From: Solirubrobacter deserti
GTDB taxonomy: Bacteria; Actinomycetota; Thermoleophilia; Solirubrobacterales; Solirubrobacteraceae
Direction: 5' to 3'
DNA length: 64,000 bases
Assembly (NCBI RefSeq): GCF_003344625.1
Contig: NZ_QPKJ02000001.1
Span: 186,001-250,000, forward strand
The notes under the pieces were generated by a model, which worked only from the letters and a program-made list of their open reading frames with translations, was not told where the DNA came from and did not search any database. Every line of letters begins with the position of its first letter. Position 1 is the stretch's first letter. Shown one piece after another: positions 1-7,627 of the stretch. Position numbers and translations under genes: made by a program.

Positions 1-655
1 CGGCGACCGCCCGAACTTCCTGCCGCTGATCGAGACCGACACGCGGCTCGAGCTGCCGGAGGATCACGAGTGGCACCGTGGCATCGACACGACGATGTCG
101 ATCGACACGTGCCTGCACTCGCTGTTCGGTGTGAGCAAGGCCGCGGCGGACCTGATGGTGCAGGAGTACGGGCGCTACTTCGGCATGCCGACCGTGTGCT
201 TCCGCGGCGGCTGCCTGACCGGCCCGTCGCACCGCGGCGCACGCCTGCACGGCTTCCTGTCCTACCTGATGCGCTGCACGATGACCGGCGAGCCGTACAC
301 GGTCTACGGCTACGGCGGCAAGCAGGTGCGCGACAACCTGCACTCGCGTGACGTGGTCGCGGCGTTCGAGCGCTTCCGTGCGGCGCCGCGCTCGGCCGCC
401 GTCTACAACCTCGGCGGCGGGCGGGCCTCGAACGTCTCCATGCTCGAAGCGATCGCGCTGTGCGAACAGATCGCGGGGCGCCCGCTCAACTACGCGCTCT
501 CCGACGACGCCCGTGCCGGCGACCACCGCTGGTGGATCAGCGACGTCAGCGCGTTCGAGCGCGACTACCCCGGCTGGAAGGTCACGGTCGGCGTGCGCGA
601 CATCCTCGAGGAGATCCACGCGGTCAACGCCGCCGAGTGGGCGGTGCCCGCCTAG
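1..655 (+). CDS. NAD-dependent epimerase/dehydratase (CDP-tyvelose/UDP-glucose 4-epimerase-like), 5' truncated by window
   Basis: The reading frame is open from base 2, so only the last 217 residues are seen and the true start lies outside the window. The fragment matches the C-terminal two thirds of extended SDR sugar-nucleotide epimerases: the helix with the active-site segment ([11 protein letters not shown]), then 'RGGCLTGP', then the substrate-domain segment '[14 protein letters not shown]'. In classical members the active site is Tyr-x3-Lys; here it reads Phe-Gly-Val-Ser-Lys (F at bases 125-127), so the catalytic Tyr is Phe. I recall the same Phe variant in a subfamily of bacterial epimerase-like proteins, so it is probably not damage. 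The likely role is nucleotide-sugar interconversion for surface glycans. The exact substrate is unknown and the NAD-binding Rossmann N-terminus is not visible. It converges on the next gene with a 4-base overlap. Confidence 0.85.
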   Translation, partial: GDRPNFLPLIETDTRLELPEDHEWHRGIDTTMSIDTCLHSLFGVSKAAADLMVQEYGRYFGMPTVCFRGGCLTGPSHRGARLHGFLSYLMRCTMTGEPYTVYGYGGKQVRDNLHSRDVVAAFERFRAAPRSAAVYNLGGGRASNVSMLEAIALCEQIAGRPLNYALSDDARAGDHRWWISDVSAFERDYPGWKVTVGVRDILEEIHAVNAAEWAVPA

Positions 656-2283
656 CGGCGCGGGCGGGCGGTGTACGTTCGTCCGGCGCGCACGATCACG
701 TTGCGGCCGCGGACCTTGTCGCGCACGAGCACGCTGCCCTGCGTCACGCGCGTGAGCGTCCCGCGGCAGGAGTCCTGGACGAGCCAGCGGGTGCCGCGGA
801 CGGTCGCCGCGCTGTACTTGCCGCTGGTGCGGAACGCGCCCTTGCCGTCGCCCCACAGCTTGCGTGACTTGGCCTTCTTCTGCGCGGCGCTGCCGCGCCG
901 CCCGCAGGAAGCGAGCGGCTCGTTGAGCGTGAAGTTCACGACGTTGCCGCTCTGGCTGATGCGGAACATCCCGTCGAAGAGGCGGACGGTCTCCACCGGG
1001 CCGCCCCGGCGGGGGACGGCGCGCAGGACCACGGAGCCGCGCCTGGCGTCGATGGTCGCGCCGAACGGGACGTCGTCGAGTGCCGTGAGGGCGACGAAGC
1101 GCGAGCTGCCGGGCAACCGGACCCGCACCGTGCCGGTCGGGCTGACGACCACGCTGCGGTTGAACTGCGGCTGCGGATCGGGCGGCGGCTGGGTGGGTGG
1201 CGGCGGCAGTGGGGGCGGCGGCGGCGCTTGAGCGACCGGGATGGCCGAGACGTGGATCTGGGGGCCGTTCTCCCACACGGCGACCCCGACATGATCCGCG
1301 GCGGCGGCCACGCGCATGCTGCCCGGCTGCACGCTGAAGCCCGTGTCCGCGAGGACGGTCGCCGCGCCGGGCACGCCGTTGTCGGACACGACGTGGACGG
1401 CGTGATAGCCCGCGGCGTCCAGCGTCGGGTAGACGGCGTGCAGGCGGCCGGCGGGGTCGCCGGCCAGGTGGGACTCGCTCGAGTCGCCCGGCCCGAGGTT
1501 GACCGGCGCGCCGAACCCGGCGCCGGTGAAGCGCCGGAGGACCATGGTGCCGGCCGCGTCGCCGGCCAGCATGGTCAGCCCGAACGGGCCGCCCGCGAGC
1601 CGGGGGTAGGTGGCGTAGCCGATCTCCACGGGCTCGGACCAGTTGGCGGCCACGTTGATGTCGCCCGTGCCGAGGTAGCGGCGGAAGCGGACCTGGTCGC
1701 CGAGCGCGGTGCCGAACACCGTCACCGGGTTGGCGCCGTCCAGCCCGACCGCGCCGTAGTAGGGCCGCTCGGCGTCGAGCGTCGCGATCGGCGTTGCGCT
1801 GCCGCCGCTCAGCGGCACGTTCTGGAACAGCCCGCCGCGGCCGTCCGCGTCAGTCACGACCGACACCGTGTCGCCCGGCCCGTCGGCGGACTCGTGGATC
1901 GGGACGTTGCCGCCGACGACGCGCGCGGTGAAGCTCGCGCCGCCGTCCGTGGACACGTACTGCGTGATGCCGACCGCCTGGCCGGTCCGCCACACCAGGA
2001 CCGACACGCGCCCGCCGAGCAGCGACACGTGCGGGCGGCTGGTGGAGATCGTCCCCGGCGTGATCGGGAGCGTCAGCGCGACGTCGCAGGCGGTCGCCCC
2101 GCGCGGCAGCCGGCAGAACTGCGGCGTGTCCTGCGCGTCCGCGCCGTTCCAGGCGATGTACGCGGTGCCGGCGCTGTCCACGGCGACGGCGGGCGTGTCT
2201 CCGGTGCCGACCGCGAACGGCGCGGCGCTCGCGCCGCCCGCCAGCGCGAAGAAGGCGAGGACGGCGACGACGGCGATGCGCAC
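652..2283 (-). CDS. Exported protein with propeller-like N-terminal region, Pro-rich linker and FecR-like C-terminal domain
   Basis: A 543-residue protein starting at GTG 2283; the reading frame extends 12 codons further, but this start puts the signal peptide ([20 protein letters not shown]) at the N-terminus and has a GAGGG upstream. Residues about 25-350 form a Gly/Asp-rich beta region with sialidase/BNR-like blade spacing ('STDGGASF'). A Pro-rich linker ([20 protein letters not shown]) follows. The last ~170 residues contain '[18 protein letters not shown]' and '[12 protein letters not shown]', which resemble the beta-helical part of FecR/LysM-type sensor domains widespread in exported actinobacterial proteins. 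It is probably cell-surface. No catalytic residues are recognised and the ligand is unknown. It ends 4 bases inside the end of the epimerase gene on the opposite strand, so there is no room for a separate terminator. Confidence 0.75.
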   Translation of the reverse strand: MRIAVVAVLAFFALAGGASAAPFAVGTGDTPAVAVDSAGTAYIAWNGADAQDTPQFCRLPRGATACDVALTLPITPGTISTSRPHVSLLGGRVSVLVWRTGQAVGITQYVSTDGGASFTARVVGGNVPIHESADGPGDTVSVVTDADGRGGLFQNVPLSGGSATPIATLDAERPYYGAVGLDGANPVTVFGTALGDQVRFRRYLGTGDINVAANWSEPVEIGYATYPRLAGGPFGLTMLAGDAAGTMVLRRFTGAGFGAPVNLGPGDSSESHLAGDPAGRLHAVYPTLDAAGYHAVHVVSDNGVPGAATVLADTGFSVQPGSMRVAAAADHVGVAVWENGPQIHVSAIPVAQAPPPPPLPPPPTQPPPDPQPQFNRSVVVSPTGTVRVRLPGSSRFVALTALDDVPFGATIDARRGSVVLRAVPRRGGPVETVRLFDGMFRISQSGNVVNFTLNEPLASCGRRGSAAQKKAKSRKLWGDGKGAFRTSGKYSAATVRGTRWLVQDSCRGTLTRVTQGSVLVRDKVRGRNVIVRAGRTYTARPRR

Positions 2284-2325
2284 AGGGCGACCCTCGCAGA
2301 CGAGGGCCGCCCGGTGCAACCCCTC

Positions 2326-3921
2326 CTACCCCAGGACGTGGCTCAGCTCGCCCGAACGGATCAGCTCCACCACGGCCGCGATGTCGCGGTCCATGCGGCG
2401 GTCCCGGTCCAGCGGGGCGACCCGCGCGCGGATCAGCGCGTGCGCCTCGCGGACCTTCGGGCTGGCCTGCTCGATCCCGCGCAGGTCCAGGGCCTGCGCG
2501 AGCGCGATCAAGTGGATCGCTGCGATGTGCTGGGCGATCTCCACGATCGAGCGCGCGTCACGCGCGCTGATCGTCCCCATGGAGACCTTGTCCTGGTTGT
2601 GGGCCTCGGTCGAGCGGCTGTGGATGCTCGCCGGGTTGCACAGCTTCATCGCCTCGGCGGTCAGCGCCGAGCACGAGAGCTGCATGCCTTTGAAGCCGTG
2701 ATGGAGCCCGGCCTCGAAGTCGTCGGGGGCGAAGTAGGGGATCAGGTTCGGCGTCAGGCCGGCGTTGAACTTCTCGTCCACCACCAACTCGAGCTGGCGG
2801 TCCATCAGGTCGCACAGGTTGGCCAGCGCGATCTTGAGCGCGTCCATGCCCTGGGCCATGTGGCTGCCGTAGAAGTTGCCGCCGCTCTGGACGCGGCCGG
2901 CGCCGACGTCGAACAGCGGGTTGTCGTCGGACGAGTTGATCTCGATCTCGATCCAGCGGTCCACCCACTCGAGCGTGTCGCGCAGCGCGCCCGTGATGTG
3001 CGGCGCGCAGCGGATCGAGTACTTGTCCTGGACGGAACGTGTGAGCTCGCGGAAGCCGGCGCCGTCGAGCGGGACGATCTCCTCGGCGTCGTGCGTGAGC
3101 TCGGAACCGCCGAGCAGGGAGCGGATGTTCGTCGCGCTCTCGATGATCCCGGGGTGCGGCTTGGCCTCGAACAGGAAGGCGTTGAAGTGGCCGTGGTTGC
3201 CCAGCAGCGCCTGGCTGGCCATCGCCGTGCACAGGTCCACCGTGAAGGCGAGCTCGCGCGCGTCGGCGGCGGCCAGCACAGCGAAGCCGGACATGAACGA
3301 CGTGCCGTTGGTGAGCGCGAGCCCTTCCTTGGCTTCGAGCTCGAGCGGCTCGAGGCCGAGCTCGGCGAGCACGTCGGACGCCTCGCGGGTGGCGCCCTCG
3401 TACGCCACCTCGGTCTCGCCCACGAGCGCGCGGCCGACATAGGACAGCGGCACGAGGTCACCGGACGCGCCGCACGACCCCCGCTCGGGGATCAGCGGCA
3501 GGATGTCGTGGTTGAGCAGCGTCAGCAGCTGCTCGATCAGCTCGCGGCGGACGCCCGAGTTGCCCTTGGCCAGGCAGTTGGCGCGGAACAGCATCGTGAG
3601 CCGCGTCACTTCGGGCGAGGCGACCGGCCCCGTCCCGGCGCCGAGGAAGCGCAGCATGTTCTGCTGCAGCTGGGCGGCCTTCTCCGGCGCGATCTGACGA
3701 TGCGCGCTGTCGCCGAACCCCGTGGTCACGCCGTAGATCGGGATCTCGCGGGCGATCAGGTCCCCTTTGAGCGCGCGCGCTGCTTCGACGCGGCGCGTGG
3801 CCGCGGTCGACAGCGTCGCGCGGCCGCCATGACGGGCGAACCGCACGGCGTCGGCGATCGTGAGCGAGCCGCCATCGAGGTCGATGTGCACGCCCGTGTC
3901 CTGATGCAGCAGGTCCGTCAT
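2326..3921 (-). CDS. MIO-type aromatic amino acid ammonia-lyase (histidine/phenylalanine ammonia-lyase family)
   Basis: A 531-residue lyase of the HutH/PAL/TAL fold. Ala152-Ser153-Gly154 in 'GSCGASGDLVPLS' would cyclise to the MIO electrophile. Tyr63 in 'YGVTTGFG' is the catalytic Tyr loop, and 'SDDNPLF' and 'NQDKVSMG' are family core motifs. At the known selectivity position (His-Leu in TAL, Ser-His in HutH, Phe-Leu in PAL) the sequence reads Arg-Phe92-Leu93, i.e. the PAL type. It probably deaminates phenylalanine to trans-cinnamate rather than histidine to urocanate, and no other hut gene is nearby. ATG 3921 is chosen over upstream non-ATG starts because a -35/-10 pair ends 8 bases before it. 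Aminomutase activity cannot be excluded from sequence. Confidence 0.9.
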   Translation of the reverse strand: MTDLLHQDTGVHIDLDGGSLTIADAVRFARHGGRATLSTAATRRVEAARALKGDLIAREIPIYGVTTGFGDSAHRQIAPEKAAQLQQNMLRFLGAGTGPVASPEVTRLTMLFRANCLAKGNSGVRRELIEQLLTLLNHDILPLIPERGSCGASGDLVPLSYVGRALVGETEVAYEGATREASDVLAELGLEPLELEAKEGLALTNGTSFMSGFAVLAAADARELAFTVDLCTAMASQALLGNHGHFNAFLFEAKPHPGIIESATNIRSLLGGSELTHDAEEIVPLDGAGFRELTRSVQDKYSIRCAPHITGALRDTLEWVDRWIEIEINSSDDNPLFDVGAGRVQSGGNFYGSHMAQGMDALKIALANLCDLMDRQLELVVDEKFNAGLTPNLIPYFAPDDFEAGLHHGFKGMQLSCSALTAEAMKLCNPASIHSRSTEAHNQDKVSMGTISARDARSIVEIAQHIAAIHLIALAQALDLRGIEQASPKVREAHALIRARVAPLDRDRRMDRDIAAVVELIRSGELSHVLG

Positions 3922-3929
3922 TTGTGGCA

Positions 3930-3957
3930 ACGGTAACGCGCTGTGCGGACCTTGCAA
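3930..3957 (-). promoter_or_regulatory. Predicted promoter of the ammonia-lyase gene, near-leaderless
   Basis: Reading the minus strand, TTGCAA (3957-3952), a 16-base spacer, then TACCGT (3935-3930). The start ATG (3921) begins 8 bases after the -10, so the transcript would have essentially no leader. No Shine-Dalgarno precedes the ATG. Confidence 0.45.
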
Positions 3958-4085
3958 CAAAGTTGGGCGTTCTGCCTGAAACTGCGCAGACGCAACCGTT
4001 TGGCACTACGCAACATGACCAGATCTGCGGCTCGACCCCGGGCGTGTGTGGCGGTCGAACCTCGGTGAACCGGGTCCGGCGCGGG

Positions 4086-4091
4086 TAGCCT
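4086..4091 (+). promoter_or_regulatory. Putative -10 element TAGCCT of the small membrane protein gene
   Basis: TAnnnT hexamer 7 bases before ATG 4099. No convincing -35 is seen. Listed because the same spacing recurs at several other starts in the window. Confidence 0.35.
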
Positions 4092-4098
4092 CGATCTC

Positions 4099-4371
4099 AT
4101 GTTCGTTGGTCTGGTCAAAGATCCCGGTGCAGGGTGGGGGCTGCCCGACGAACCCGCTGAAGAGCCGCGTCGGCGCAAGCCGGCGCTGTCGCTCATCCCG
4201 TGGCGTCCGCTGGTCTGGATCGCCGCGTTCGTGTTGGCCTTCGCTGTCAGCCGCACGGTCGGCGGCCCGGCGGGATACGCGTTGATGCTGGTCGCGCTCG
4301 CGGCCGGCAGCCTGCTGCTCGACCGTCAGCTGGGCCCGGTGCCGCGCGGACTGCGCGAATACCAGTCCTGA
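4099..4371 (+). CDS. Small two-helix membrane protein, unknown function
   Basis: A 90-residue protein. A charged Pro/Glu/Arg-rich N-terminus of about 30 residues (cytoplasmic by the positive-inside rule) is followed by two adjacent hydrophobic segments, about residues 37-52 (VWIAAFVLAFAVSRTV) and 57-73 (AGYALMLVALAAGSLLL), then a short polar tail. No family recognised. ATG 4099 follows a TAGCCT hexamer by 7 bases, with no Shine-Dalgarno, consistent with a leaderless mRNA. It stands alone between the lyase promoter and a hairpin. Confidence 0.6.
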   Translation: MFVGLVKDPGAGWGLPDEPAEEPRRRKPALSLIPWRPLVWIAAFVLAFAVSRTVGGPAGYALMLVALAAGSLLLDRQLGPVPRGLREYQS

Positions 4372-4374
4372 TCC

Positions 4375-4412
4375 GGTGTAGGCGCTCCGATCAGGAGGAG
4401 CGGCACTACACC
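4375..4412 (+). terminator. Hairpin after the small membrane protein gene
   Basis: Nested inverted repeat beginning 4 bases after the stop: GGTGTAG (4375-4381) pairs with CTACACC (4406-4412), and inside it GCTCC (4384-4388) pairs with GGAGC (4397-4401). There is no T-run after it, so this is a terminator-like hairpin rather than a classical intrinsic terminator. Confidence 0.45.
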
Positions 4413-4422
4413 ATTCGTCGGC

Positions 4423-4468
4423 GTCTGGACGAACGTCGAGTTGCGTCCGGACCTTGTGGTCCCATTAT
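4423..4468 (+). promoter_or_regulatory. Inverted repeat overlapping the predicted promoter of the response-regulator gene
   Basis: GTCTGGACG (4423-4431) and CGTCCGGAC (4444-4452) form an 8-of-9 inverted repeat. It covers TTGCGT (4441-4446), the candidate -35, followed after 16 bases by CATTAT (4463-4468), 6 bases before ATG 4475. A regulator binding the repeat would occlude the promoter. The bound protein is unknown. Confidence 0.35.
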
Positions 4469-4474
4469 CTGGCT

Positions 4475-4840
4475 ATGACGCAGCACCGAATCCTCGTCGT
4501 CGATGACCGGCCGGACCTCGCGGTCACCCTCCGAATGCTCCTGGAGCGCGCGGGGCACGAGGTGCTCACGGCCGAGAACGGCCGCCAGGGGCTGCGGACG
4601 TTCTTCGAGGCGCGGCCCGACCTCGTCGTGCTCGACGTGATGATGCCCGAGCTCGACGGCTGGCAGACGCTGGAGCGCCTGCGTGATCTCAGCGACGTGC
4701 CCGTGCTCATGTTCAGTGGGACCAAGCCGGCGCCCGAGCAGCTCGAGCGGCTGCGCCCGGGGCGCGACGCGTTCCGCTCCAAGCCGTTCTTCGGCCAGGA
4801 CCTCGTCGGCGTGGTCGGCGAGTTGCTCGAAGCCGCCTAA
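4475..4840 (+). CDS. Single-domain response regulator (CheY-like receiver)
   Basis: 121 residues that are almost entirely a receiver domain. The acidic pocket is 'VVDDRPD' near the N-terminus, the phospho-acceptor Asp sits in 'VVLDVMMPELDGW' (about residue 53), the switch Ser/Thr in 'VLMFSGTK', and the conserved Lys in 'FRSKPFF'. All key residues are present. There is no output domain, so it must act through a partner, and no histidine kinase gene is in the window. ATG 4475 is preferred over upstream non-ATG starts because it begins the first beta strand and follows a -10-like CATTAT by 6 bases. It ends 4 bases into the convergent tetR gene. Confidence 0.9.
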   Translation: MTQHRILVVDDRPDLAVTLRMLLERAGHEVLTAENGRQGLRTFFEARPDLVVLDVMMPELDGWQTLERLRDLSDVPVLMFSGTKPAPEQLERLRPGRDAFRSKPFFGQDLVGVVGELLEAA

Positions 4841-5403
4841 GCGGCGGCGACGAGCGTCTCGAAACGGCCGACGGCCTCGCGGATCACGTCCGCCAGCGGC
4901 CGCTCTTCGCCGGCGTCCAGCCATCGCTCCCACGCGACCCGGAACACCGCGATCCCGGTCTCGGCGGCGAGGCTCGCCTCGGGCTCGGGGACGCCGCGGC
5001 GCCGGAGTGCGGCGCCGAGCGCCGCGCTCAGCGTCGCCAGCTTGATCAGCTCGCGCTCCTGCAGCTCGGGGGTCGCCGTGATCAGCGCCTGGCGCCGCCG
5101 CGAGTGGGGCTGATCCTGGCCAAGCGGCTCGGCCGTGGCCTCGAGCGCGGCGATCACGGCCCGCATCGGCGGCGCGTCCGCGGGGACCGCCTCCGCGGCC
5201 GCGACCATCAGCTCCTCGAGCTGCAGCGAGCCGCCGAACAGCACCTCGCGCTTGTCGGCGAAGTGGCGGAAGAACGTGCGCGCGGTCAGCCCGGCGCGCT
5301 CGGCGATGTCCGCGACCGTCGTCTGCTCGTAGCCGCGCTCGGCGTACAGGTCCATCGCGGCGTCCCGGAGCCGTCCGCGGGCGTTCGGCTCCCAGCGGGC
5401 CAT
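4837..5403 (-). CDS. TetR/AcrR-family transcriptional regulator
   Basis: 188 residues with a classic N-terminal TetR helix-turn-helix: 'RDAAMDLYAERGYEQTTVADIAERAG' region, then 'LTARTFFRHFADKREVLFGG' (about residues 12-55). The C-terminal two thirds are helical with no recognisable ligand motif. ATG 5403 is chosen because the HTH then starts about 10 residues in, and TACACT (5416-5411) lies 7 bases upstream. It is divergent from the SDR gene at 5483, with two direct-repeat operator candidates between them, so it most likely represses itself and that SDR gene. Confidence 0.88.
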   Translation of the reverse strand: MARWEPNARGRLRDAAMDLYAERGYEQTTVADIAERAGLTARTFFRHFADKREVLFGGSLQLEELMVAAAEAVPADAPPMRAVIAALEATAEPLGQDQPHSRRRQALITATPELQERELIKLATLSAALGAALRRRGVPEPEASLAAETGIAVFRVAWERWLDAGEERPLADVIREAVGRFETLVAAA

Positions 5404-5416
5404 GCATGGGAGTGTA

Positions 5417-5470
5417 GTGATGACACAGCGTGACATCGCCGTGCTACGGTGATGACACGCTGTGACATCG
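5417..5470. promoter_or_regulatory. Pair of direct-repeat operator candidates between tetR and the SDR gene
   Basis: Two 22-base copies at 5417-5438 and 5449-5470, 32 bases apart (about three helical turns), differ only in a short central part: CACAGCGTG in the first and CACGCTGTG in the second. These cores are exact reverse complements of each other, so each site carries the same half-sites in opposite orientation. The first copy abuts the predicted tetR -10 (5411-5416) and the second ends 2 bases before the SDR Shine-Dalgarno, a good position for repression of both genes. Confidence 0.6.
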
Positions 5471-5482
5471 AAGGAGGAAGAC

Positions 5483-6388
5483 ATGCGGTTCTTCGTCACC
5501 GGAGCGTCGGGCTGGATCGGCTCGGCCGTCGTCCCGGAGCTGCTGCAAGCCGGGCACGAGGTGGTGGGGCTGGCGCGCTCGGACGCGTCGGCGGAGCGGA
5601 TCGCGGCGCTCGGCGCGGCCGTGCGCCGGGGTGGGCTGGACGACCTCGACGGCCTGGCCGCGGGCGCGGCCGAGTCCGACGGCGTCGTGCACCTCGGCTA
5701 CAACCACGACTTCTCGCGCATGGCCGAGGCGGCGCAGACCGACCTCGCGGCGGTCACCGCGATGGGCGCGGCGCTGGAGGGCAGCGACCGGCCGCTGCTG
5801 ATCGCGTCGGGCACGCTCGGGCTCGCCCCGGGCCGGGTCGCGACCGAGGCCGACGACGCCGACCCGGCCTCACACCCGCGGATCGCGACCGCGCAGGCGG
5901 CGCTGGCGATGGCCGAGCGCGGTGTGCGCTCGATCGTGGTGCGCTTCGCGCCGACCGTCCACGGCTCCGGCGACCCGGGCTTCGTCTCCGTCCTGGTCAA
6001 GACCGCGCTGGAGAGCGGGGTCTCCGGCTACGTCGGCGACGGCTCCAACCGCTGGCCCGCCGTGCACCGGCTCGACGCGGCGCGGCTCGTGCGGCTGGCG
6101 ATGGAGGGCGCGCCGGCCGGCTCGGTCCTGCACGCGACGGCGGAGGACGGCGTGCCGGCGATCCAGATCGCCGAGGCGATCGGGCGCGCGCTCGGCCTCG
6201 AGACGGCGTCGGTGGCGCCGGAGCACTTCGACTGGCTGGGGCAGTTCTTCGCCGCCGACATCCCCGCGTCCAGTGCGCTGACGCGCGAGCGGCTGGCGTG
6301 GGAGCCGGCCGGACCGGGCCTGATCGAGGAGCTCGAAGCGGGTGTCTACAGCCCGCCGGAGACGCGCAGGATCGCGCCGGTCGTGTAG
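5483..6388 (+). CDS. Atypical SDR / NAD-dependent epimerase-like oxidoreductase
   Basis: 301 residues. The N-terminal Rossmann motif 'FFVTGASGWIGSAVV' (TGxxGxxG) binds NAD(P). The middle carries 'GVVHLGYNHDFS', 'LIASGTLGLAPG' and the C-terminal region 'YVGDGSNRWPAVHRLDAARL', as in atypical SDRs often annotated as NAD-dependent epimerases. The usual Tyr-x3-Lys is not obvious, since 'HPRIATAQAAL' occupies that region. ATG 5483 is set by a strong AAGGAGG 5 bases upstream. It is controlled by the divergent TetR through the repeated operator. The substrate is unknown. Its last 43 bases overlap the end of the convergent SDR gene. Confidence 0.8.
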   Translation: MRFFVTGASGWIGSAVVPELLQAGHEVVGLARSDASAERIAALGAAVRRGGLDDLDGLAAGAAESDGVVHLGYNHDFSRMAEAAQTDLAAVTAMGAALEGSDRPLLIASGTLGLAPGRVATEADDADPASHPRIATAQAALAMAERGVRSIVVRFAPTVHGSGDPGFVSVLVKTALESGVSGYVGDGSNRWPAVHRLDAARLVRLAMEGAPAGSVLHATAEDGVPAIQIAEAIGRALGLETASVAPEHFDWLGQFFAADIPASSALTRERLAWEPAGPGLIEELEAGVYSPPETRRIAPVV

Positions 6389-7080
6389 CTCGCGTCGGGG
6401 CTGAGCAGCCACGCGACCGCGCCGGCGATCTCCTCTGGCTCGCCGGCGCGGCCCAGCGGCGCCTTCGCCGCGATCCTGTTCGGCCGGTCAGGGTCGGCGT
6501 GGATCTCGGTCCAGATCGTGCCGGGCGCGACGCAGTTGACGCGGATGCCGTCCGGCCCGAGCTCCTTCGCCAGCCCGATCGTGATCGTGTCCACGGCGGC
6601 CTTGGAGGCGGCGTAGTGGACGTACTCGCCCGGGCTGCCGAGGGTGGCCGCGCCGGAGGAGAGGTTCACGATCGCGCCGCCGCGGCCCTGCATGTCGCGG
6701 ATCGCGCGGCGCGCGCACAGCAGGACGCCGACGACGTTGACGGCGAAGACGCGCTCGACCGCCGCGACGTCCTCGAGGTCCGCCAGCCGGCCGACCGGCC
6801 CGACGATGCCCGCGTTGTTGACCAGCCCGGTGATCGGGCCGAGCTCGGCCGCGGCGTCGAACAGGCGCTCCACGTCGTCCGGGTCGGCGGTGTCCATCTC
6901 GACGGTGAGCGCGCGGGCGCCGGCCGCTTCGACGGCTTCCCTGACCTGCTGCGCACGTGCGGCGTTGGAGCGGTACCCGATGACGACGTCATGGCCCTCG
7001 CTCGCAAGCCGCGTGCAGATGGCGGCGCCGATGCCGCGTCCGCCGCCGGTGACGACCGTGATGTTGCGCGTAACCCCCAT
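6346..7080 (-). CDS. Classical SDR, FabG-like 3-oxoacyl reductase/glucose dehydrogenase type
   Basis: 244 residues (ATG 7080; in-frame ATGs at 7089 and 7092 and a GTG at 7095 are possible). It has 'VVTGGGRGIGAAI' for cofactor binding, 'LVNNAGIVG' (NNAG), the catalytic Ser in 'IVNLSSGAATLG', Tyr-x3-Lys in 'YVHYAASKAAVD', and the C-terminal 'YTTGAILRVSGGL'. All catalytic residues of the classical family are present. The substrate cannot be told; such enzymes reduce 3-oxoacyl groups or oxidise sugars and alcohols. It converges with the SDR to its left through a 43-base coding overlap. Confidence 0.85.
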   Translation of the reverse strand: MGVTRNITVVTGGGRGIGAAICTRLASEGHDVVIGYRSNAARAQQVREAVEAAGARALTVEMDTADPDDVERLFDAAAELGPITGLVNNAGIVGPVGRLADLEDVAAVERVFAVNVVGVLLCARRAIRDMQGRGGAIVNLSSGAATLGSPGEYVHYAASKAAVDTITIGLAKELGPDGIRVNCVAPGTIWTEIHADPDRPNRIAAKAPLGRAGEPEEIAGAVAWLLSPDASYTTGAILRVSGGL

Positions 7081-7140
7081 AGCGGCCATCATCACGCACG
7101 CCCGCCGCCGCGACCTGATTCGAACGGGTACAAGGCGCGG

Positions 7141-7425
7141 ATGACCCGCGCCCTCGCCGTGCTCACCGCGCTCGTGTTGGGCCTCGCCGCGCTGGCCGTG
7201 GCGTTCGTCGGCGTGTTCGTCGCCGCGGACGCCGCCGACCCGGCGAGCGAGCCGCAGCCCGCGGCCGTCGGGTTCGGCTTCGCGCTCGTCGAGGGCGTGC
7301 TGCTCGGGGCGGTGCTGGCGCTCGTGGTCTACGCCGTCGCCGGGCGATTCGCGGCCTGGGGATGGCTGGTCGCCGCGCCCGTGGCGGTCGCGCTGGGGCT
7401 CGCCGGGCTGCTCACGCTCGCGTGA
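7141..7425 (+). CDS. Small hydrophobic membrane protein, unknown
   Basis: 94 residues with three hydrophobic stretches: residues about 3-27 (LAVLTALVLGLAALAVAFVG), 41-62 (VGFGFALVEGVLLGAVLAL) and 69-93 (WGWLVAAPVAVALGLAGLL). No family is recognised. It is transcribed rightward from the gap after the SDR gene at 6346-7080. ATG 7141 has only a weak GGCGCGG upstream. Confidence 0.5.
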   Translation: MTRALAVLTALVLGLAALAVAFVGVFVAADAADPASEPQPAAVGFGFALVEGVLLGAVLALVVYAVAGRFAAWGWLVAAPVAVALGLAGLLTLA

Positions 7426-7627
7426 AACCTGCCCGGAACCTGCACAGCGTCTGCGCAGCGGGTCGCGGGAACGCTGCTGGCCGTCGCGCTCGCCTCGACG
7501 GCCTACGCGGCGATCGGGCGCTGGCTGCGTTGGCGGTGGCTGGCCGTGATCCCGGTCGCCGGCGTCCTCGTCATGGGCGGGCTGCTGGGCGCCGCGCTGC
7601 TGGACGCGACGCCCCCGCGCGACGGAT
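7426..7627 (+). pseudogene. Possible remnant of a second small membrane protein
   Basis: About 200 bases between the membrane protein stop and the convergent 7628 gene. One frame is open from 7426 to the TGA at 7675-7677, inside that convergent gene. It encodes hydrophobic segments (VAGTLLAVALASTAYAAIG and WLAVIPVAGVLVMGGLLGAA) similar in character to the preceding protein, but it has no ATG/GTG/TTG before these segments. It is either a decayed paralog or a C-terminal piece lost by frameshift. Low confidence. Confidence 0.25.

Noticed and set aside
2326..3921. Calling the ammonia-lyase histidase (hutH)
   Set aside because: The selectivity residues are Phe-Leu (Phe type) and no histidine-degradation gene is nearby; family name only is given.
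1228..3936. 902-codon plus-strand frame over the ammonia-lyase
   Set aside because: Low-complexity Arg/Val/Gly translation opposite a gene with intact MIO motifs.
5449..7425. 658-codon plus-strand frame joining several genes
   Set aside because: Only its last 95 codons (7141-7425) look like protein; the rest is a shadow of the SDR genes.
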